A stretch of DNA of 64,000 bases from Herbaspirillum sp. RV1423 (lineage in GTDB: Bacteria; Pseudomonadota; Gammaproteobacteria; Burkholderiales; Burkholderiaceae_D), in assembly GCF_000577615.1 (NCBI RefSeq), contig NZ_CBXX010000016.1:49097-113096 (forward strand), in the 5' to 3' direction. The notes under the pieces are model-generated. The model ran no database searches, was not told the origin of the DNA, and saw nothing but the letters and a program-made list of their open reading frames with translations. The position numbers and the translations under genes were made by a program. Positions 35,673 through 48,400 of this stretch are shown here, one piece after another. Within the stretch, counting starts at the first letter, position 1. Every line of letters starts with the position of its first letter.

Positions 35673-35721
35673 GTATGTCGGGCAATCTTGAATTGCCCGA
35701 CATACCGTAATCGGTTATAAT
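35673..35721 (+). promoter_or_regulatory. rimP-nusA-infB promoter with 13-bp hairpin over the -35
   Basis: TTGCCC (35693-35698) and TATAAT (35716-35721) are spaced 17 bp. The perfect inverted repeat GTATGTCGGGCAA (35673-35685) / TTGCCCGACATAC (35693-35705) has a 7-nt loop and overlaps the -35 element. As RNA it could act on rluB readthrough; as DNA it could be an operator. No T-run follows it. Confidence 0.6.
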
Positions 35722-35796
35722 ACGCAAGTTAACGGGGTGTTTTCACGGCTATAACGCGTTGTGAATCTGCTTGCAGTTGAATAAACGATAAGAACG

Positions 35797-35820
35797 ATGG
35801 GCAGATGCCCATTTTTTTTT
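35797..35820 (+). terminator. Hairpin plus T-run in the rimP leader (terminator or attenuator)
   Basis: ATGGGC / GCCCAT stem with a small AGAT loop followed by nine T residues, 56 bp before the rimP start and downstream of the promoter at 35693-35721. It would end rluB transcripts but would also attenuate the nusA operon, so it may be a NusA-sensitive control point. Confidence 0.65.
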
Positions 35821-35875
35821 TGCTGAACAAATTGACGCGCTTGCGTCAAAAGAATAGAAGCGCGGAGAGATTTCC

Positions 35876-37923
<2,048 letters not shown>

Positions 37924-37970
37924 GCATCCGGGACCACATCATCGCCGAGCCACATAGAAAAGAGGACTGA

Positions 37971-40847
37971 ATGGCAAGTAACAACGTAGCCCAATTTGCC
38001 ACCGAGCTGAAAATGCCGGCGGATTTGCTACTGACCCAGCTGCGATCTGCCGGAGTTGATAAAAGCTCCGAGTCCGATCCTTTGTCGAAAGAAGACAAGG
38101 ACCGTCTCCTGGAGCATTTGCGCCGCGTGCGCGGAGCAGCTCCGGACGGCGAGAAGAAGAAAATCACGCTGACCCGCAAGGAAACGACCGAAATCAAGCA
38201 GGCCGATTCCACCGGCAAGTCGCGCACGATCCAGGTGGAAGTGCGCAAGAAGCGCACCTTCATCAAGCGCGACGAACCGATTGCCGAAGAAGTGTCAGCC
38301 AAGCCGGCTCCAGCAGTTGTGCTGGATTCGGCTGAAACCGAGCGCCGTGCTGAAGAAGCGCGCCGTCAGGCGGAGCTGATCGCGCGTCAGGAATCCGATC
38401 TGCGCGAGAAGCAGGAACGTCTGGCTCAGCTTGAGGCAGAGCGCGTCGCCCAGGCCAAGGCAGCGGAACTGGAAGCACAAAAAGCTGAACAGGAAGCCAA
38501 GCAAGCTGCGGAAGAGGAAGCCAGGCAAGCCGCTGCCGAAGCGTCCGGAACGGCCAAGTCGAGCGCCAGCCCGGTTGCTCCTGCAGCAAAAACGGCAGAA
38601 GATGCCGCCGCCGAAGAGAAGAAGCGCGCGGTAGCGGAGGACGCCAAGAAGAAGGCTGCATTGGCAGCAAAGGAAGCCACCGAACGCGTGGCTGCGACCG
38701 AACGCGCCCGCAAGGCGGTGGAAGACGAAGTCGCCCAGATCAAAGCCATGATGAATGCGCCGCGCAAGGCAGTGAAGGCTCCCGAGCCTGCACCTGCCGC
38801 TGCCGTGACGAAGACGTCCGAAGGCACTTTGCACAAGCCTGCCGACAAGAAGCCTGGCGAGAAAAAAGACGACAAGAAGGCGCCGGTCGCCGTCGACAAG
38901 AAGTCGATCAAGTCGGCCAATGTCTCGTCGACCTGGCAGGAAGACGCCGCCAAGAAGCGCGGTACCGGCATGAAGACCCGCGGCAACACCGGCACCGGCG
39001 GTCGCGACGGCTGGCGTGCTGGTCCCAAGGGCCGCCGCAATGCGCATCACGAAGAACACGAAAGCAATTTCCAGGCGCCAACCGAAGCGATTGTCAAGGA
39101 CGTCCATGTCCCTGAAACGATCACCGTCGCCGAGATCGCGCACAAGATGTCCGTCAAGGCTTCCGAAGTCATCAAGCATCTGATGAAACTGGGCCAGATG
39201 GTCACCATCAACCAGGTGCTGGATCAGGAAACCGCGATGATCGTCGTGGAAGAAATGGGCCATCGTGCGCATCCTGCCAAGCTGGACGATCCGGAAGCCT
39301 TGCTGGAAGAAGGTGCTGTGCATGTCGACGCGGAATTGCTGCCGCGCGCCCCTGTCGTCACCGTCATGGGTCACGTCGACCACGGCAAGACCTCGCTGCT
39401 GGATTACATCCGCCGCACCAAGGTCGCCTCGGGCGAAGCCGGCGGTATTACTCAGCACATTGGCGCATACCACGTGGAAACCCCGCGCGGCATGATCACC
39501 TTCCTTGATACCCCGGGCCACGAAGCGTTTACCGCAATGCGTGCCCGCGGCGCCAAGGCAACCGATATCGTCATCCTGGTGGTGGCGGCCGACGACGGCG
39601 TGATGCCGCAAACCAAAGAAGCGATCGCTCACGCGAAAGCCGGCGGCGTGCCGCTGGTGGTGGCAATCAACAAGATCGACAAGCCGGGTGCCAATCTGGA
39701 CCGCGTCAAGCAGGAACTGATTGCCGAGGAAGTCGTGCCGGAAGAATACGGCGGCGAATCGCCGTTCATTGCGGTGTCGGCCAAGACCGGCGAAGGCATC
39801 GACTCGCTGCTGGAAAACGTCCTGTTGCAAGCCGAAGTGCTGGAACTGAAAGCGCCGATCGACGTCCCGGCCAAGGGTCTGGTCATCGAAGCAAAGCTCG
39901 ACAAGGGCCGCGGTCCTGTCGCAACGATCCTGGTGCAATCGGGTACGCTCAAGCGCGGCGACGTCGTGCTGGCGGGTTCGGCTTATGGCCGTGTGCGTGC
40001 GATGCTGGACGAAAGCGGCAAGAGCATCGCCGAAGCGGGCCCGTCCATCCCTGTCGAAATTCAGGGCCTGACCGAAGTACCGAGCGCCGGCGAAGAAGTG
40101 CTGGTCATGACGGATGAACGCAAGGCGCGCGAAATCGGCCTGTTCCGTCAAGGCAAGTTCCGCGACGTCAAGCTGGCCAAGCAGCAGGCCGCGAAACTGG
40201 AAAACATGTTCGACCAGATGGCCGAAGGCGAGGTCAAGAACCTGCCGATGATCATCAAGACCGACGTGCAAGGTTCGCAGGAAGCGCTGGTCCAGTCGCT
40301 GCAGAAGCTGTCCAACGCCGAAGTGCGCGTGCAGGTCGTGCATGCGGCGGTCGGCGGTATTTCCGAAAACGACGTCAACCTCGCGGTGGCATCGAAGGCT
40401 GTCATCATCGGCTTCAACACCCGTGCGGATGCATCGGCACGCAAACTGGCCGAAGCCAACGGCGTGGACATCCGCTACTACAACATCATTTACGATGCCG
40501 TGGATGAAGTGAAGGCCGCGATGTCGGGCATGCTGGCGCCGGAGAAGCGCGAACAGGCTCTGGGTCTGGTCGAGATTCGCCAGGTGTTCCATGTCAGCAA
40601 GGTCGGTTCGATCGCCGGCTGCTACGTGCTCGAAGGTCTGGTCAAACGCGGTTCTTCGGTCCGCCTGCTGCGCAACAACGTGGTGGTGTGGACGGGCGAA
40701 CTGGATTCGCTCAAGCGCTTCAAGGACGACGTCAAGGAAGTCAAGTCGGGCTTCGAGTGCGGTCTGTCGTTGAAGAACTACAACGACATCCAGGAAGGCG
40801 ATCAATTGGAGATTTTCGAAGTGCAGGAAGTCGCGCGTACTTTGTAA
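37971..40847 (+). CDS. infB: Translation initiation factor IF-2
   Basis: A 958-residue GTPase. The N-terminal IF2_N domain ([16 protein letters not shown]) is followed by a 250-residue charged Ala/Lys/Glu-rich linker, a second IF2_N segment ([27 protein letters not shown]) and the G domain with GHVDHGKTS (about residue 466), DTPGHEAF and NKIDKPGAN. Domains II-IV bind fMet-tRNA. It is 47 bp after nusA and in the same operon. Length and order match other betaproteobacteria. Confidence 0.98.
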   Translation: MASNNVAQFATELKMPADLLLTQLRSAGVDKSSESDPLSKEDKDRLLEHLRRVRGAAPDGEKKKITLTRKETTEIKQADSTGKSRTIQVEVRKKRTFIKRDEPIAEEVSAKPAPAVVLDSAETERRAEEARRQAELIARQESDLREKQERLAQLEAERVAQAKAAELEAQKAEQEAKQAAEEEARQAAAEASGTAKSSASPVAPAAKTAEDAAAEEKKRAVAEDAKKKAALAAKEATERVAATERARKAVEDEVAQIKAMMNAPRKAVKAPEPAPAAAVTKTSEGTLHKPADKKPGEKKDDKKAPVAVDKKSIKSANVSSTWQEDAAKKRGTGMKTRGNTGTGGRDGWRAGPKGRRNAHHEEHESNFQAPTEAIVKDVHVPETITVAEIAHKMSVKASEVIKHLMKLGQMVTINQVLDQETAMIVVEEMGHRAHPAKLDDPEALLEEGAVHVDAELLPRAPVVTVMGHVDHGKTSLLDYIRRTKVASGEAGGITQHIGAYHVETPRGMITFLDTPGHEAFTAMRARGAKATDIVILVVAADDGVMPQTKEAIAHAKAGGVPLVVAINKIDKPGANLDRVKQELIAEEVVPEEYGGESPFIAVSAKTGEGIDSLLENVLLQAEVLELKAPIDVPAKGLVIEAKLDKGRGPVATILVQSGTLKRGDVVLAGSAYGRVRAMLDESGKSIAEAGPSIPVEIQGLTEVPSAGEEVLVMTDERKAREIGLFRQGKFRDVKLAKQQAAKLENMFDQMAEGEVKNLPMIIKTDVQGSQEALVQSLQKLSNAEVRVQVVHAAVGGISENDVNLAVASKAVIIGFNTRADASARKLAEANGVDIRYYNIIYDAVDEVKAAMSGMLAPEKREQALGLVEIRQVFHVSKVGSIAGCYVLEGLVKRGSSVRLLRNNVVVWTGELDSLKRFKDDVKEVKSGFECGLSLKNYNDIQEGDQLEIFEVQEVARTL

Positions 40848-40866
40848 TTCGTCCAGTCGTCACGAG

Positions 40867-40914
40867 GGCGGGTGTCTGCAGCAGCATAGCGCAGCAAACA
40901 CCCGCCTTGTTTCA
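40867..40914 (+). terminator. Hairpin between infB and rbfA
   Basis: GGCGGGTGT (40867-40875) pairs with ACACCCGCC (40898-40906), with a nested CTGC/GCAG pair in the loop, followed by TTGTTTC. The T-run is weak, so it may be a partial terminator or an RNA processing site within the operon. Confidence 0.5.
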
Positions 40915-40993
40915 TTAGATTTCAGCATCGAGTTGCAGTATCGATATTTATGCCGTCCCGCCATGGCGAGTCGGCCGAGGTCAGTTTCCCAGC

Positions 40994-41383
40994 ATGGTAA
41001 AACACAGCAAATCCATTCCCGGACGTGGCTTGCGCGTCGCCGACCAGATCCAGCGCGATCTCTCGGAAATCATCGCATTCGAGTTGAAAGACCCGCGTGT
41101 GGGAATGATCACGATCACGGAAGTGCAAGTGACGCCGGACTATGCGCATGCCAAGATTTTTTTTACGACCCTGAAGGACGACAAGCAGGCGATTCAGGAT
41201 ACGCTGACCGGCCTCTCCAAAGCATCCGGATTCTTGCGTGGACAACTGGGCCGTCGCCTGACGATCCACACCTTGCCCGATTTGCATTTCGTGCACGACA
41301 ATTCGACTGCGCGCGGCATTGAAATGTCGCGTCTGATCGACGAGGCCAATGCCACTCGCGCCAAGGATGCCGACGAAAACTGA
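40994..41383 (+). CDS. rbfA: Ribosome-binding factor A
   Basis: A 129-residue 30S maturation factor with a KH-type fold: [47 protein letters not shown], then [40 protein letters not shown]. It helps 16S 5' end processing and cold adaptation. It is 146 bp after infB, behind a possible partial terminator, and 76 bp before truB. Confidence 0.97.
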   Translation: MVKHSKSIPGRGLRVADQIQRDLSEIIAFELKDPRVGMITITEVQVTPDYAHAKIFFTTLKDDKQAIQDTLTGLSKASGFLRGQLGRRLTIHTLPDLHFVHDNSTARGIEMSRLIDEANATRAKDADEN

Positions 41384-41459
41384 GTGTTGCGCGACCTGAA
41401 GTCGCTGCCATCTCCTCTTTCTCCGCATCGTTTCAAGAGATCCCCCGGATACCGCAACC

Positions 41460-42413
41460 ATGGAGCAATCATCGCCTCAACCATCCCGGCCGGCCAAGGC
41501 GCCGCGCGTGCCTGTGCACGGCGTGTTGCTGCTGGACAAACCGGTCGGCTGGTCCAGCAACGATGCGCTGATCAAGGCCAAGCGCCTGCTCAACGCGCTG
41601 AAGGCGGGCCACACTGGTACGCTTGATCCGTTCGCGACCGGTTTGTTGCCGTTGTGTTTCGGCGAGGCGACCAAGTTCTCGCAGGACTTGCTGGAGGCCG
41701 ACAAGGCGTATGAAGCCGTAGTTCACCTCGGCATCGTCACCAACACGGGCGATACCGAAGGTGTGGTACTGAGCACCAAGGCAGTTGACGTGACGCCGGC
41801 GCAGATCGAAGGCGTGCTGCAGACGTTCCGAGGCGAAATTGCCCAGGTGCCGCCGATGCATTCCGCGCTCAAGCGCGACGGCAAGCCGCTGTACGAATAT
41901 GCGCGGGCAGGCATCACGCTGGAGCGCGAGGCGCGCCGGGTGACGATTCATCAGCTTGAATTGCTGGGATATGACGCGCCTTATCTGCGTATCCGCGTGG
42001 TGTGCAGCAAGGGCACCTATATCCGCGTGCTGGGCGAAGACATCGGTGCTGCGCTCGGTTGCGGCGCACATTTGCAGCAATTGCGGCGCACCGGCGTCGG
42101 CACGCTGACATTAGACGGCAGCGTCACGTTGGATCAGTTCATGGCGCTGGAAGACAGCCAGCGCAAGCAAGCGCTGCTGCCGGTCGACGGCTTGCTGACG
42201 ACATTTCCGGCAGTGATGCTGAACGACGCGCTGACGCAGCGCTTCCTGTACGGCCAGCGCCTGGCGCTGGGCAAGGAAGGCATGGTATTGCCCGCGGACT
42301 CAGGCCGGGCAAGGGTTTATCAGGAAAGCAACGGGCGCCTGCTGGGCACCGGGCTCATGCAGGAATTCGGCATACTGGCGCCGGAAAGGCTGATTTCGAC
42401 ATTGTCGGACTAG
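41460..42413 (+). CDS. truB: tRNA pseudouridine-55 synthase
   Basis: A 317-residue enzyme with the TruB catalytic motif GVLLLDKPVGWSSNDALIKAKRL and KAGHTGTLDPFATGLLPL, whose Asp is the nucleophile. A C-terminal PUA-like region (LALGKEGMVLPADSGRARVYQESNGRLLG) binds the tRNA. It makes the T-loop pseudouridine in all elongator tRNAs. It is the last gene of the rimP-to-truB cluster; the ribosome-binding site is weak. Confidence 0.96.
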   Translation: MEQSSPQPSRPAKAPRVPVHGVLLLDKPVGWSSNDALIKAKRLLNALKAGHTGTLDPFATGLLPLCFGEATKFSQDLLEADKAYEAVVHLGIVTNTGDTEGVVLSTKAVDVTPAQIEGVLQTFRGEIAQVPPMHSALKRDGKPLYEYARAGITLEREARRVTIHQLELLGYDAPYLRIRVVCSKGTYIRVLGEDIGAALGCGAHLQQLRRTGVGTLTLDGSVTLDQFMALEDSQRKQALLPVDGLLTTFPAVMLNDALTQRFLYGQRLALGKEGMVLPADSGRARVYQESNGRLLGTGLMQEFGILAPERLISTLSD

Positions 42414-42502
42414 CGTAATCATTGCCGTACTCGCCAGTGATAATGAGTACAGCAACTCTTTGAAATTAATAGGCTTTTTAAAGTTCGTGCGTCGCAACAT
42501 GC

Positions 42503-42508
42503 TATAAT
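42503..42508 (+). promoter_or_regulatory. typA promoter, -10 element
   Basis: TATAAT in GCTATAATGCGCGCC, about 62 bp before the typA start. No good -35 is evident (TTTAAA at 42477-42482 is possible at 20 bp). Its position inside the longest typA frame supports the later ATG as the true start. Confidence 0.5.
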
Positions 42509-42569
42509 GCGCGCCTTTTACGGGCTGTTGCCAGGCCCTTCGGATTCGGCAGACCAACTCAATTCAATC

Positions 42570-44405
42570 ATGTCAAACAATAAACGCGCTATTCGCAACA
42601 TCGCCATCATCGCCCACGTTGACCATGGCAAAACCACCCTCGTCGACCAACTGCTGCGTCAGTCGGGTACTTTCCGCGACAACCAGCAGGTCGACGCCCG
42701 CGTGATGGATTCGAACGATATCGAAAAAGAACGCGGCATCACGATTCTGTCGAAGAACTGCGCCGTGGAATACAAGGGCACGCACATCAACATCGTCGAC
42801 ACCCCGGGCCACGCCGACTTCGGCGGCGAAGTGGAGCGCGTGCTGTCGATGGTCGACAGCGTGCTGCTGCTGGTGGATGCGCAAGAAGGTCCGATGCCGC
42901 AAACGCGTTTCGTGACGCGCAAGGCGCTGGCGCTGGGTCTGAAGCCCATCGTCGTGGTCAACAAGATCGACCGTGAAAACGCCGATCCGCAAAAGGCAGT
43001 CAACGCCACGTTCGAACTGTTCGACAAGCTCGGCGCAACCGATGAGCAACTGGATTTCCCTATCGTTTATGCGTCGGGCTTCAAAGGCTACGCAGGTCTG
43101 GAGGACACCGTTCGCGAAGGCAACATGGAGCCATTGTTCGACGCCATTCTGGAACACGTTCCTGCGCGCGAAGACGACCCGGACGGTCCGTTGCAGTTGC
43201 AGATCACTTCGCTGGAATACTCGTCCTACGTCGGCAAGATCGGTGTTGGCCGGATCCTGCGCGGCCGCGTCAAGGCCCTGCAAGACGTGGTCTGGATGAA
43301 CGGTCCCGACGACAAGCCGACCAAGGCGCGCATCAACCAGGTGCTGACCTTCCGCGGTCTGGATCGCGTGCTGGTCGACGAAGCGCTGGCCGGCGACATC
43401 GTGCTGATCAACGGCATCGAAGAAATCGCCATCGGTTCCACCATCTGTGCGCCGGACGCGCCGGAAGGCCTGCCGATGCTCAAGATCGACGAACCTACCC
43501 TGACCATGAACTTCATGGTCAACAACTCGCCGCTGGCAGGTCGCGAAGGCAAGTTCGTCACCACCCGTCAGATCAAGGATCGTCTGGACCGCGAACTGAA
43601 AGCCAACATGGCGCTGCGCGTGGTGCAGGCGGAAAACGACGACTCGACCTATGAAGTGTCGGGCCGCGGCGAATTGCACCTGACCATCCTGATTGAAAAC
43701 ATGCGTCGCGAAGGCTACGAGTTGGCCGTCTCGCGTCCACGTGTGGTGTTCAAGATGGTCGACGGCGTGCGTCACGAGCCGTATGAAAACCTGACCGTGG
43801 ACGTCGAAGAAACCAGCCAGGGCGGCGTCATGGAAGAGCTGGGCCGTCGCCGCGGCGATCTGCAAAACATGGAACCGGACGGCAAAGGACGCGTCCGTCT
43901 GGAATATCGCATTCCTGCACGCGGCCTGATCGGCTTCCAGGGCGAGTTCATGACGCTCACGCGCGGCACCGGCCTGATGAGCCATGTGTTCGACGAATAC
44001 GCGCCGGTGGACAACAGCAAGGGCGAACTCGGCGGCCGTCGCAACGGCGTGCTGATTTCGCAAGACGACGGCGCAGCCGTTGCCTATGCGATCTGGAAAT
44101 TGCAGGATCGCGGCCGTATGTTCGTCAGCCACAACGACCCAGTCTACGAAGGCATGATCATCGGCATCCACTCGCGCGACAACGATCTGGTCGTGAACCC
44201 GATCAAGGGCAAGCAATTGACCAACGTGCGTTCGTCGGGTACCGATGAAGCCGTGCGCCTGGTGCCGCCGATTGAAATGTCGCTGGAATATGCGGTGGAA
44301 TTCATCGACGACGACGAGTTGGTCGAAGTGACGCCGAAGAGCATTCGCCTGCGCAAGCGTTTCCTGAAGGAACACGAGCGCAAGAAGGCGTCGCGCGAGG
44401 CTTGA
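42570..44405 (+). CDS. typA: Ribosome-associated translational GTPase TypA/BipA
   Basis: A 611-residue EF-G-like GTPase. Motifs: [42 protein letters not shown] and NKIDRENA; then EF-Tu-like domain 2 and the TypA-specific C-terminal domain ([27 protein letters not shown]). It acts on the ribosome under stress and at low temperature, and in 50S assembly. The start is [14 protein letters not shown], downstream of the -10 element. Confidence 0.97.
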   Translation: MSNNKRAIRNIAIIAHVDHGKTTLVDQLLRQSGTFRDNQQVDARVMDSNDIEKERGITILSKNCAVEYKGTHINIVDTPGHADFGGEVERVLSMVDSVLLLVDAQEGPMPQTRFVTRKALALGLKPIVVVNKIDRENADPQKAVNATFELFDKLGATDEQLDFPIVYASGFKGYAGLEDTVREGNMEPLFDAILEHVPAREDDPDGPLQLQITSLEYSSYVGKIGVGRILRGRVKALQDVVWMNGPDDKPTKARINQVLTFRGLDRVLVDEALAGDIVLINGIEEIAIGSTICAPDAPEGLPMLKIDEPTLTMNFMVNNSPLAGREGKFVTTRQIKDRLDRELKANMALRVVQAENDDSTYEVSGRGELHLTILIENMRREGYELAVSRPRVVFKMVDGVRHEPYENLTVDVEETSQGGVMEELGRRRGDLQNMEPDGKGRVRLEYRIPARGLIGFQGEFMTLTRGTGLMSHVFDEYAPVDNSKGELGGRRNGVLISQDDGAAVAYAIWKLQDRGRMFVSHNDPVYEGMIIGIHSRDNDLVVNPIKGKQLTNVRSSGTDEAVRLVPPIEMSLEYAVEFIDDDELVEVTPKSIRLRKRFLKEHERKKASREA

Positions 44406-44555
44406 TCGTCGGCGAGAGGGTGGAGGCGAGAGAGTGGTTGTGCTGATATTGGATTTGTGAATACCTGATATCAGCATAAAAAAGCGGACGAGTATGATGC
44501 GGTGCGATATAGTTACACCTGTCTCCTCCAATTTCCTCCTAAAGAATTGGATTTA

Positions 44556-44590
44556 AACCCGCAGCCGCAAGGTGAGCGGGTTTTTTTTAC
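44556..44590 (+). terminator. Rho-independent terminator after typA
   Basis: AACCCGC (44556-44562) pairs with GCGGGTT (44576-44582), with a 13-nt loop, followed by a T-run of about eight. Confidence 0.85.
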
Positions 44591-44764
44591 CTGAGATTTC
44601 TTCACGATTCCTGCTCTGCAAGCACCTTCGCGCGGTAATGGCGGAATCAATAGTGCAAAAATTGGAACGTCGTTTTCATACGTTAAGTCGCTGGGCACTG
44701 AAATTGTGCATTGCGAAATGACTAATGCTGGTTTGTGGTGCAGAATCACCCCCGTAGTATAAAA

Positions 44765-44832
44765 ATCCTATCTCTCAAGAGGATAGAGGGGACACCGGCC
44801 CGCAACGTGCAAACGTTGCGGGCTTTCTATTT
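44765..44832 (+). ncRNA. Candidate small RNA with terminator hairpin
   Basis: Upstream, TTGTGG and TAGTAT (16-bp spacing) could form a promoter ending just before 44765. The putative transcript has a small hairpin (CTATC-TCTCAAGAG-GATAG) and then a strong 11-bp stem GCCCGCAACGT / ACGTTGCGGGC with a GCAA loop (44798-44823), followed by TTTCTATTT. This is a compact sRNA layout, but a stand-alone terminator for dusA-side transcripts is the simpler alternative. No known RNA family is recognised. Confidence 0.35.
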
Positions 44833-44912
44833 GTGTCGAGCGGTTTTGAGGCTTTCCGGTTTGCTTATAGGAAGCAGGCAAGGGGGCAGGAAAGCTCATT
44901 TTGGATAGGAAT

Positions 44913-45920
44913 ATGTCTTACGGACCGAGAACAATCAGCGTAGCGCCCATGATGGACTGGACCGACCGGCACTGCCGGATGTTCCATCGCCAGATCACGC
45001 GCCATACTTGGCTGTATACCGAAATGGTCACCACCGGCGCCTTGCTGCACGGCGACGTGCCGCGCCACCTCGATTTCAACGCGGAAGAACATCCGGTCGC
45101 CTTGCAGCTTGGCGGCAGCGAGCCCGAGGACTTGGCCAAAAGCGCCAGGTTGGGCGAACAATGGGGGTACGACGAGATCAACCTGAACTGCGGCTGTCCA
45201 TCCGAGCGCGTACAGAAGGGCGCGTTCGGCGCCTGCCTGATGGGCGAGCCTGCGCTGGTCGCCGATTGCGTCAAGGCCATGCGCGATGCCGTGTCGATTG
45301 ACGTGACCGTCAAGCACCGCATCGGCATTGACGACGTCGAGTCTTACGACTTCGTGCGCGACTTTGTCGGCACCATCGCCGATGCCGGTTGCAGAACCTT
45401 CATCGTGCATGCGCGTAACGCCATCCTTAAAGGTCTGAGTCCGAAGGAAAATCGCGAGATTCCACCGCTCAAGTACGACTTTGCCTATCGCCTGAAGCAG
45501 GATTTCCCTGCACTGGAAATCCTCATCAACGGCGGCATCAAGACTATCGCGGAGATCGATGCTCACCTGCAGCACGTCGATGGCGTCATGCTGGGCCGTG
45601 AGGCGTATCACAATCCTTTCCTGATGGCCGGCTTCGACGCACGCTACTACGGCGAGCTGGACGGTGGCCTGCAGCCCACGCGCAATGATGTCATCGTCGC
45701 CATGACGGAGTACGCGCGCGTCCAGTTGGCCTTGCACGGCGACGGCGGCAAGGGCTTGCGTCTGAACAGCATTACCCGTCACATGCTGGGCCTGATGGCC
45801 GGCATGCCGGGCGCGCGGGCATTCCGCCAGACTCTGTCGGATTCCAAACGTCTGGCGCTGGGCGATCCGGCGTTATTGATGGAAGCCTTGTCGCACACGC
45901 AACTGGTCACGCTGGAATAG
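44913..45920 (+). CDS. dusA: tRNA-dihydrouridine synthase A
   Basis: A 335-residue FMN enzyme that reduces uridine 20/20a in the tRNA D-loop. Motifs: SVAPMMDWTDRHCRMFHR, LQLGGSEPEDLAKSARL, the catalytic-loop NLNCGCPSERVQKGAFGACLM (active-site Cys), VKHRIGIDD and the FMN phosphate site INGGIKT...GVMLGREAYHNPFLM. The start is ATG 44913; a TTG 12 bases upstream is the longer frame. Confidence 0.94.
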   Translation: MSYGPRTISVAPMMDWTDRHCRMFHRQITRHTWLYTEMVTTGALLHGDVPRHLDFNAEEHPVALQLGGSEPEDLAKSARLGEQWGYDEINLNCGCPSERVQKGAFGACLMGEPALVADCVKAMRDAVSIDVTVKHRIGIDDVESYDFVRDFVGTIADAGCRTFIVHARNAILKGLSPKENREIPPLKYDFAYRLKQDFPALEILINGGIKTIAEIDAHLQHVDGVMLGREAYHNPFLMAGFDARYYGELDGGLQPTRNDVIVAMTEYARVQLALHGDGGKGLRLNSITRHMLGLMAGMPGARAFRQTLSDSKRLALGDPALLMEALSHTQLVTLE

Positions 45921-46025
45921 GACTATTTGCCCTTATTGCCGCCGGATCGGTTCTGGATGCAGGCAATGAGACATTAAACCGGCCGCAAATCCTTTAAAAT
46001 ACGGGGCTACTGAGGGAAATTTTTT

Positions 46026-47138
46026 ATGCCTATCGCAACAACAGAAGAAATCGTCGCCGAACTGCGCGCAGGACGCATGGTCATTCTGGTCGACGAAGAA
46101 GATCGTGAAAATGAAGGCGATCTGGTGCTGGCCACCGATTTTGTCACGCCCGAAGCCATCAACTTCATGGTCAAGCACGCGCGCGGCCTGGTCTGCCTGA
46201 CGCTGACCGAAGAACATTGCGATCGTCTCGACCTGTCGATGATGTCGACCCGCAACGGTACGCAGTTCGGCACCAATTTCACCGTGTCGATCGAAGCCGC
46301 CGAAGGCGTCACTACAGGTATCTCCGCCGCGGATCGCGCGCGCACCATCCAGGTTGCCGCCGCCAAGAATGCGACCTCGGCCGACATCGTTCAGCCTGGT
46401 CATATTTTCCCGCTGCGCGCTCAAAAGGGCGGCGTGCTGATGCGTGCTGGCCATACCGAAGCCGGTTGCGACCTGACCCAGATGGCGGGGCTGACGCCGG
46501 CCGCCGTGATCTGCGAAATCCTCAAGGACGACGGCACCATGGCGCGCCTGCCGGACCTGCTGGAGTTTGCCGAAGAACACAAGCTGAAGATCGGCACCAT
46601 TGCCGACCTGATCCATTACCGCAGCCAGCACGAAAGCATCATCGAGCGCATCGCCGAGCGCGAGATGCATACCGTGCACGGCTCCTTTAAGGCAATCGCC
46701 TACCGCGACACGCCAAGCGGCGGCGCCCATCTGGCCTTGGTGCATGGCGACATCCGCCCGGGCGAAGATACCCTGGTGCGCGTGCATCAGCCAGTATCGA
46801 TTCTCGATCTGCTGGAAACAGAGGCAACCACGCACTCATGGAACATGGCCTCGGCCATGGCCGCGATCAAGGCAGCACAAAGCGGCGTCGTGGTGCTGCT
46901 CAATTGCGAGGAATCGGCCGACCAGATGTTTGCCAAGTTCGCCGCGCTCAACAACGTGCAGTCGGCCAAGCCGACTCGTGCCGAACGCATGGACCTGCGT
47001 ACCTATGGTATCGGCGCGCAGATTCTTAAAAACCTTGGCGTGTGCCGCATGCAATTGCTGGCGAGCCCGCGCAAGATGCCGTCGATGACCGGTTTCAATC
47101 TCGAAGTCACCGGCTATCGCGCCAGGCCGGACGCCTGA
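46026..47138 (+). CDS. ribB: 3,4-dihydroxy-2-butanone-4-phosphate synthase fused to degenerate GCHII (RibBX-type)
   Basis: A 370-residue riboflavin enzyme. The N-terminal DHBP synthase is complete: VDEEDRENEGDLVLATDF, MSTRNGTQFGTNFTVSIEA and GHTEAGCDLTQMAG. The C-terminal half (from about residue 205) has a GTP cyclohydrolase II fold, but the zinc motif with three Cys (normally in CxxGDxFxSxxCxC) is missing after RVHQPVSILDLLE. It therefore should not release formate from GTP. A separate ribA is expected elsewhere. The start follows GAGGG. ribH and nusB follow. Confidence 0.92.
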   Translation: MPIATTEEIVAELRAGRMVILVDEEDRENEGDLVLATDFVTPEAINFMVKHARGLVCLTLTEEHCDRLDLSMMSTRNGTQFGTNFTVSIEAAEGVTTGISAADRARTIQVAAAKNATSADIVQPGHIFPLRAQKGGVLMRAGHTEAGCDLTQMAGLTPAAVICEILKDDGTMARLPDLLEFAEEHKLKIGTIADLIHYRSQHESIIERIAEREMHTVHGSFKAIAYRDTPSGGAHLALVHGDIRPGEDTLVRVHQPVSILDLLETEATTHSWNMASAMAAIKAAQSGVVVLLNCEESADQMFAKFAALNNVQSAKPTRAERMDLRTYGIGAQILKNLGVCRMQLLASPRKMPSMTGFNLEVTGYRARPDA

Positions 47139-47259
47139 TTACGCCGCCGGCGCAAGACGATTGCATCAGTAGTTGCATCATCGCGGTTGCACTGTCGCCG
47201 GCGTTATCGCGGCACTATTACTATCAATAGAAACGCAAGTTTGCGTATAAGGAAAAGCC

Positions 47260-47745
47260 ATGACTATAGGTACTTACGAATCGGATCTGAATGGCGAAGG
47301 CTTGCGTATCGGCATCGTGCAGGCGCGTTTCAACGAAGACGTCTGCCACGGCCTGCTGGCGTCGTGCCTGGCGGAGCTCAAGCATTTGGGCGTGCAGGAT
47401 GAAGATATCCTCCACGTCAGCGTGCCCGGCGCGCTGGAAATTCCTCTGGCGCTGCAAAAGATGGCCGAGACCGACCAGTTCGACGCATTGATCGCGCTGG
47501 GTGCTGTCATTCGCGGCGAGACCTATCACTTCGAACTGGTTTCCAACGAATCGGGCGCGGGCATTACGCGCGTCGGTCTGGATGCCGGCATCCCGATCGC
47601 CAATGCCGTGCTGACCACCGAGAACGACGAGCAGGCCGAAGCGCGCATGGAAATCAAAGGCGCCGACGCGGCGCGCGTCGCCGTCGAGATGGCCAATCTG
47701 GCGCTGGCGCTGGACGAATTGGCGCAAGTCGCCGACGAGGAATAA
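47260..47745 (+). CDS. ribH: 6,7-dimethyl-8-ribityllumazine synthase
   Basis: A 161-residue enzyme of the penultimate step of riboflavin synthesis. Motifs: [58 protein letters not shown] and [22 protein letters not shown], in the usual order. Such subunits assemble into pentamers or icosahedral shells. It joins ribB upstream (121 bp gap) and nusB downstream. Confidence 0.97.
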   Translation: MTIGTYESDLNGEGLRIGIVQARFNEDVCHGLLASCLAELKHLGVQDEDILHVSVPGALEIPLALQKMAETDQFDALIALGAVIRGETYHFELVSNESGAGITRVGLDAGIPIANAVLTTENDEQAEARMEIKGADAARVAVEMANLALALDELAQVADEE

Positions 47746-47847
47746 GACTGGACCGCATCCCATGCCATCCGCGCCGTTGCCATCGGCGGCGCGGGACGGC
47801 GCGATCCTGATTCGATGTTGTATTGACCCGGTTTCATCATTTTCACC

Positions 47848-48315
47848 ATGACCAATAAAACCCAACACGCCAACCCGAGCAAGAACCGCACGCCGCGTCA
47901 CCGCGCCCGCGAGTTTGCGCTGCAGGGCCTGTATCAGTGGCTGCTCAACAATGAAGACGCCGGCGCCATCGAAGCGCACATCCGCGAAGCGCACGGTTTC
48001 GACAAGGCCGACGCCGAGCATTTCGACGTGCTGCTGTACGGCGCCATCAAGCAAGCCGTCGACCTGCGCATCGACCTGGCGCCGCTGATCGACCGTCCCA
48101 TCACCGAACTGTCGCCGGTGGAGCACGCTGCGCTGCTGATCGGCGCGTTCGAGCTGAAGAACAATATCGAGATCCCTTACAAGGTCGTCATCAACGAAGC
48201 TGTCGAACTGACCAAGTCCTTCGGCGGCATCGACGGCCACAAGTACGTCAACGGCGTACTCGACCGTTTCGCCGCCAAGGCGCGCGAAGTAGAAGTGGGC
48301 GCCGGCCGTCGCTGA
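47848..48315 (+). CDS. nusB: Transcription antitermination factor NusB
   Basis: A 155-residue helical protein that binds boxA RNA with NusE (S10). Motifs: [18 protein letters not shown] near the start and [52 protein letters not shown] at the end. It is next to ribH, as in many proteobacteria, and functions with NusA encoded upstream in this window. Confidence 0.97.
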   Translation: MTNKTQHANPSKNRTPRHRAREFALQGLYQWLLNNEDAGAIEAHIREAHGFDKADAEHFDVLLYGAIKQAVDLRIDLAPLIDRPITELSPVEHAALLIGAFELKNNIEIPYKVVINEAVELTKSFGGIDGHKYVNGVLDRFAAKAREVEVGAGRR

Positions 48316-48400
48316 ATTCGTTGTTGCTTTGTCGTTGCCTGATGCCGGTGCTGCACGCCATATCGCAGCACGGCGCTCTTCCGCTTTTCTGCACAATTCC

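Larger units (their letters stand above)
44406..44912. other. Intergenic region typA-dusA
   Basis: About 500 bp. It contains an 8-bp inverted repeat GCTGATAT/ATATCAGC (44442-44475), the terminator at 44556-44590 and a possible small RNA at 44765-44832. No protein-coding frame with a ribosome-binding site was found apart from the dusA start. Confidence 0.6.

Noticed and set aside
45921..46025. FMN riboswitch upstream of ribB
   Set aside because: Only 105 bp separate dusA and ribB, too short for the FMN aptamer, and its conserved blocks are not seen.
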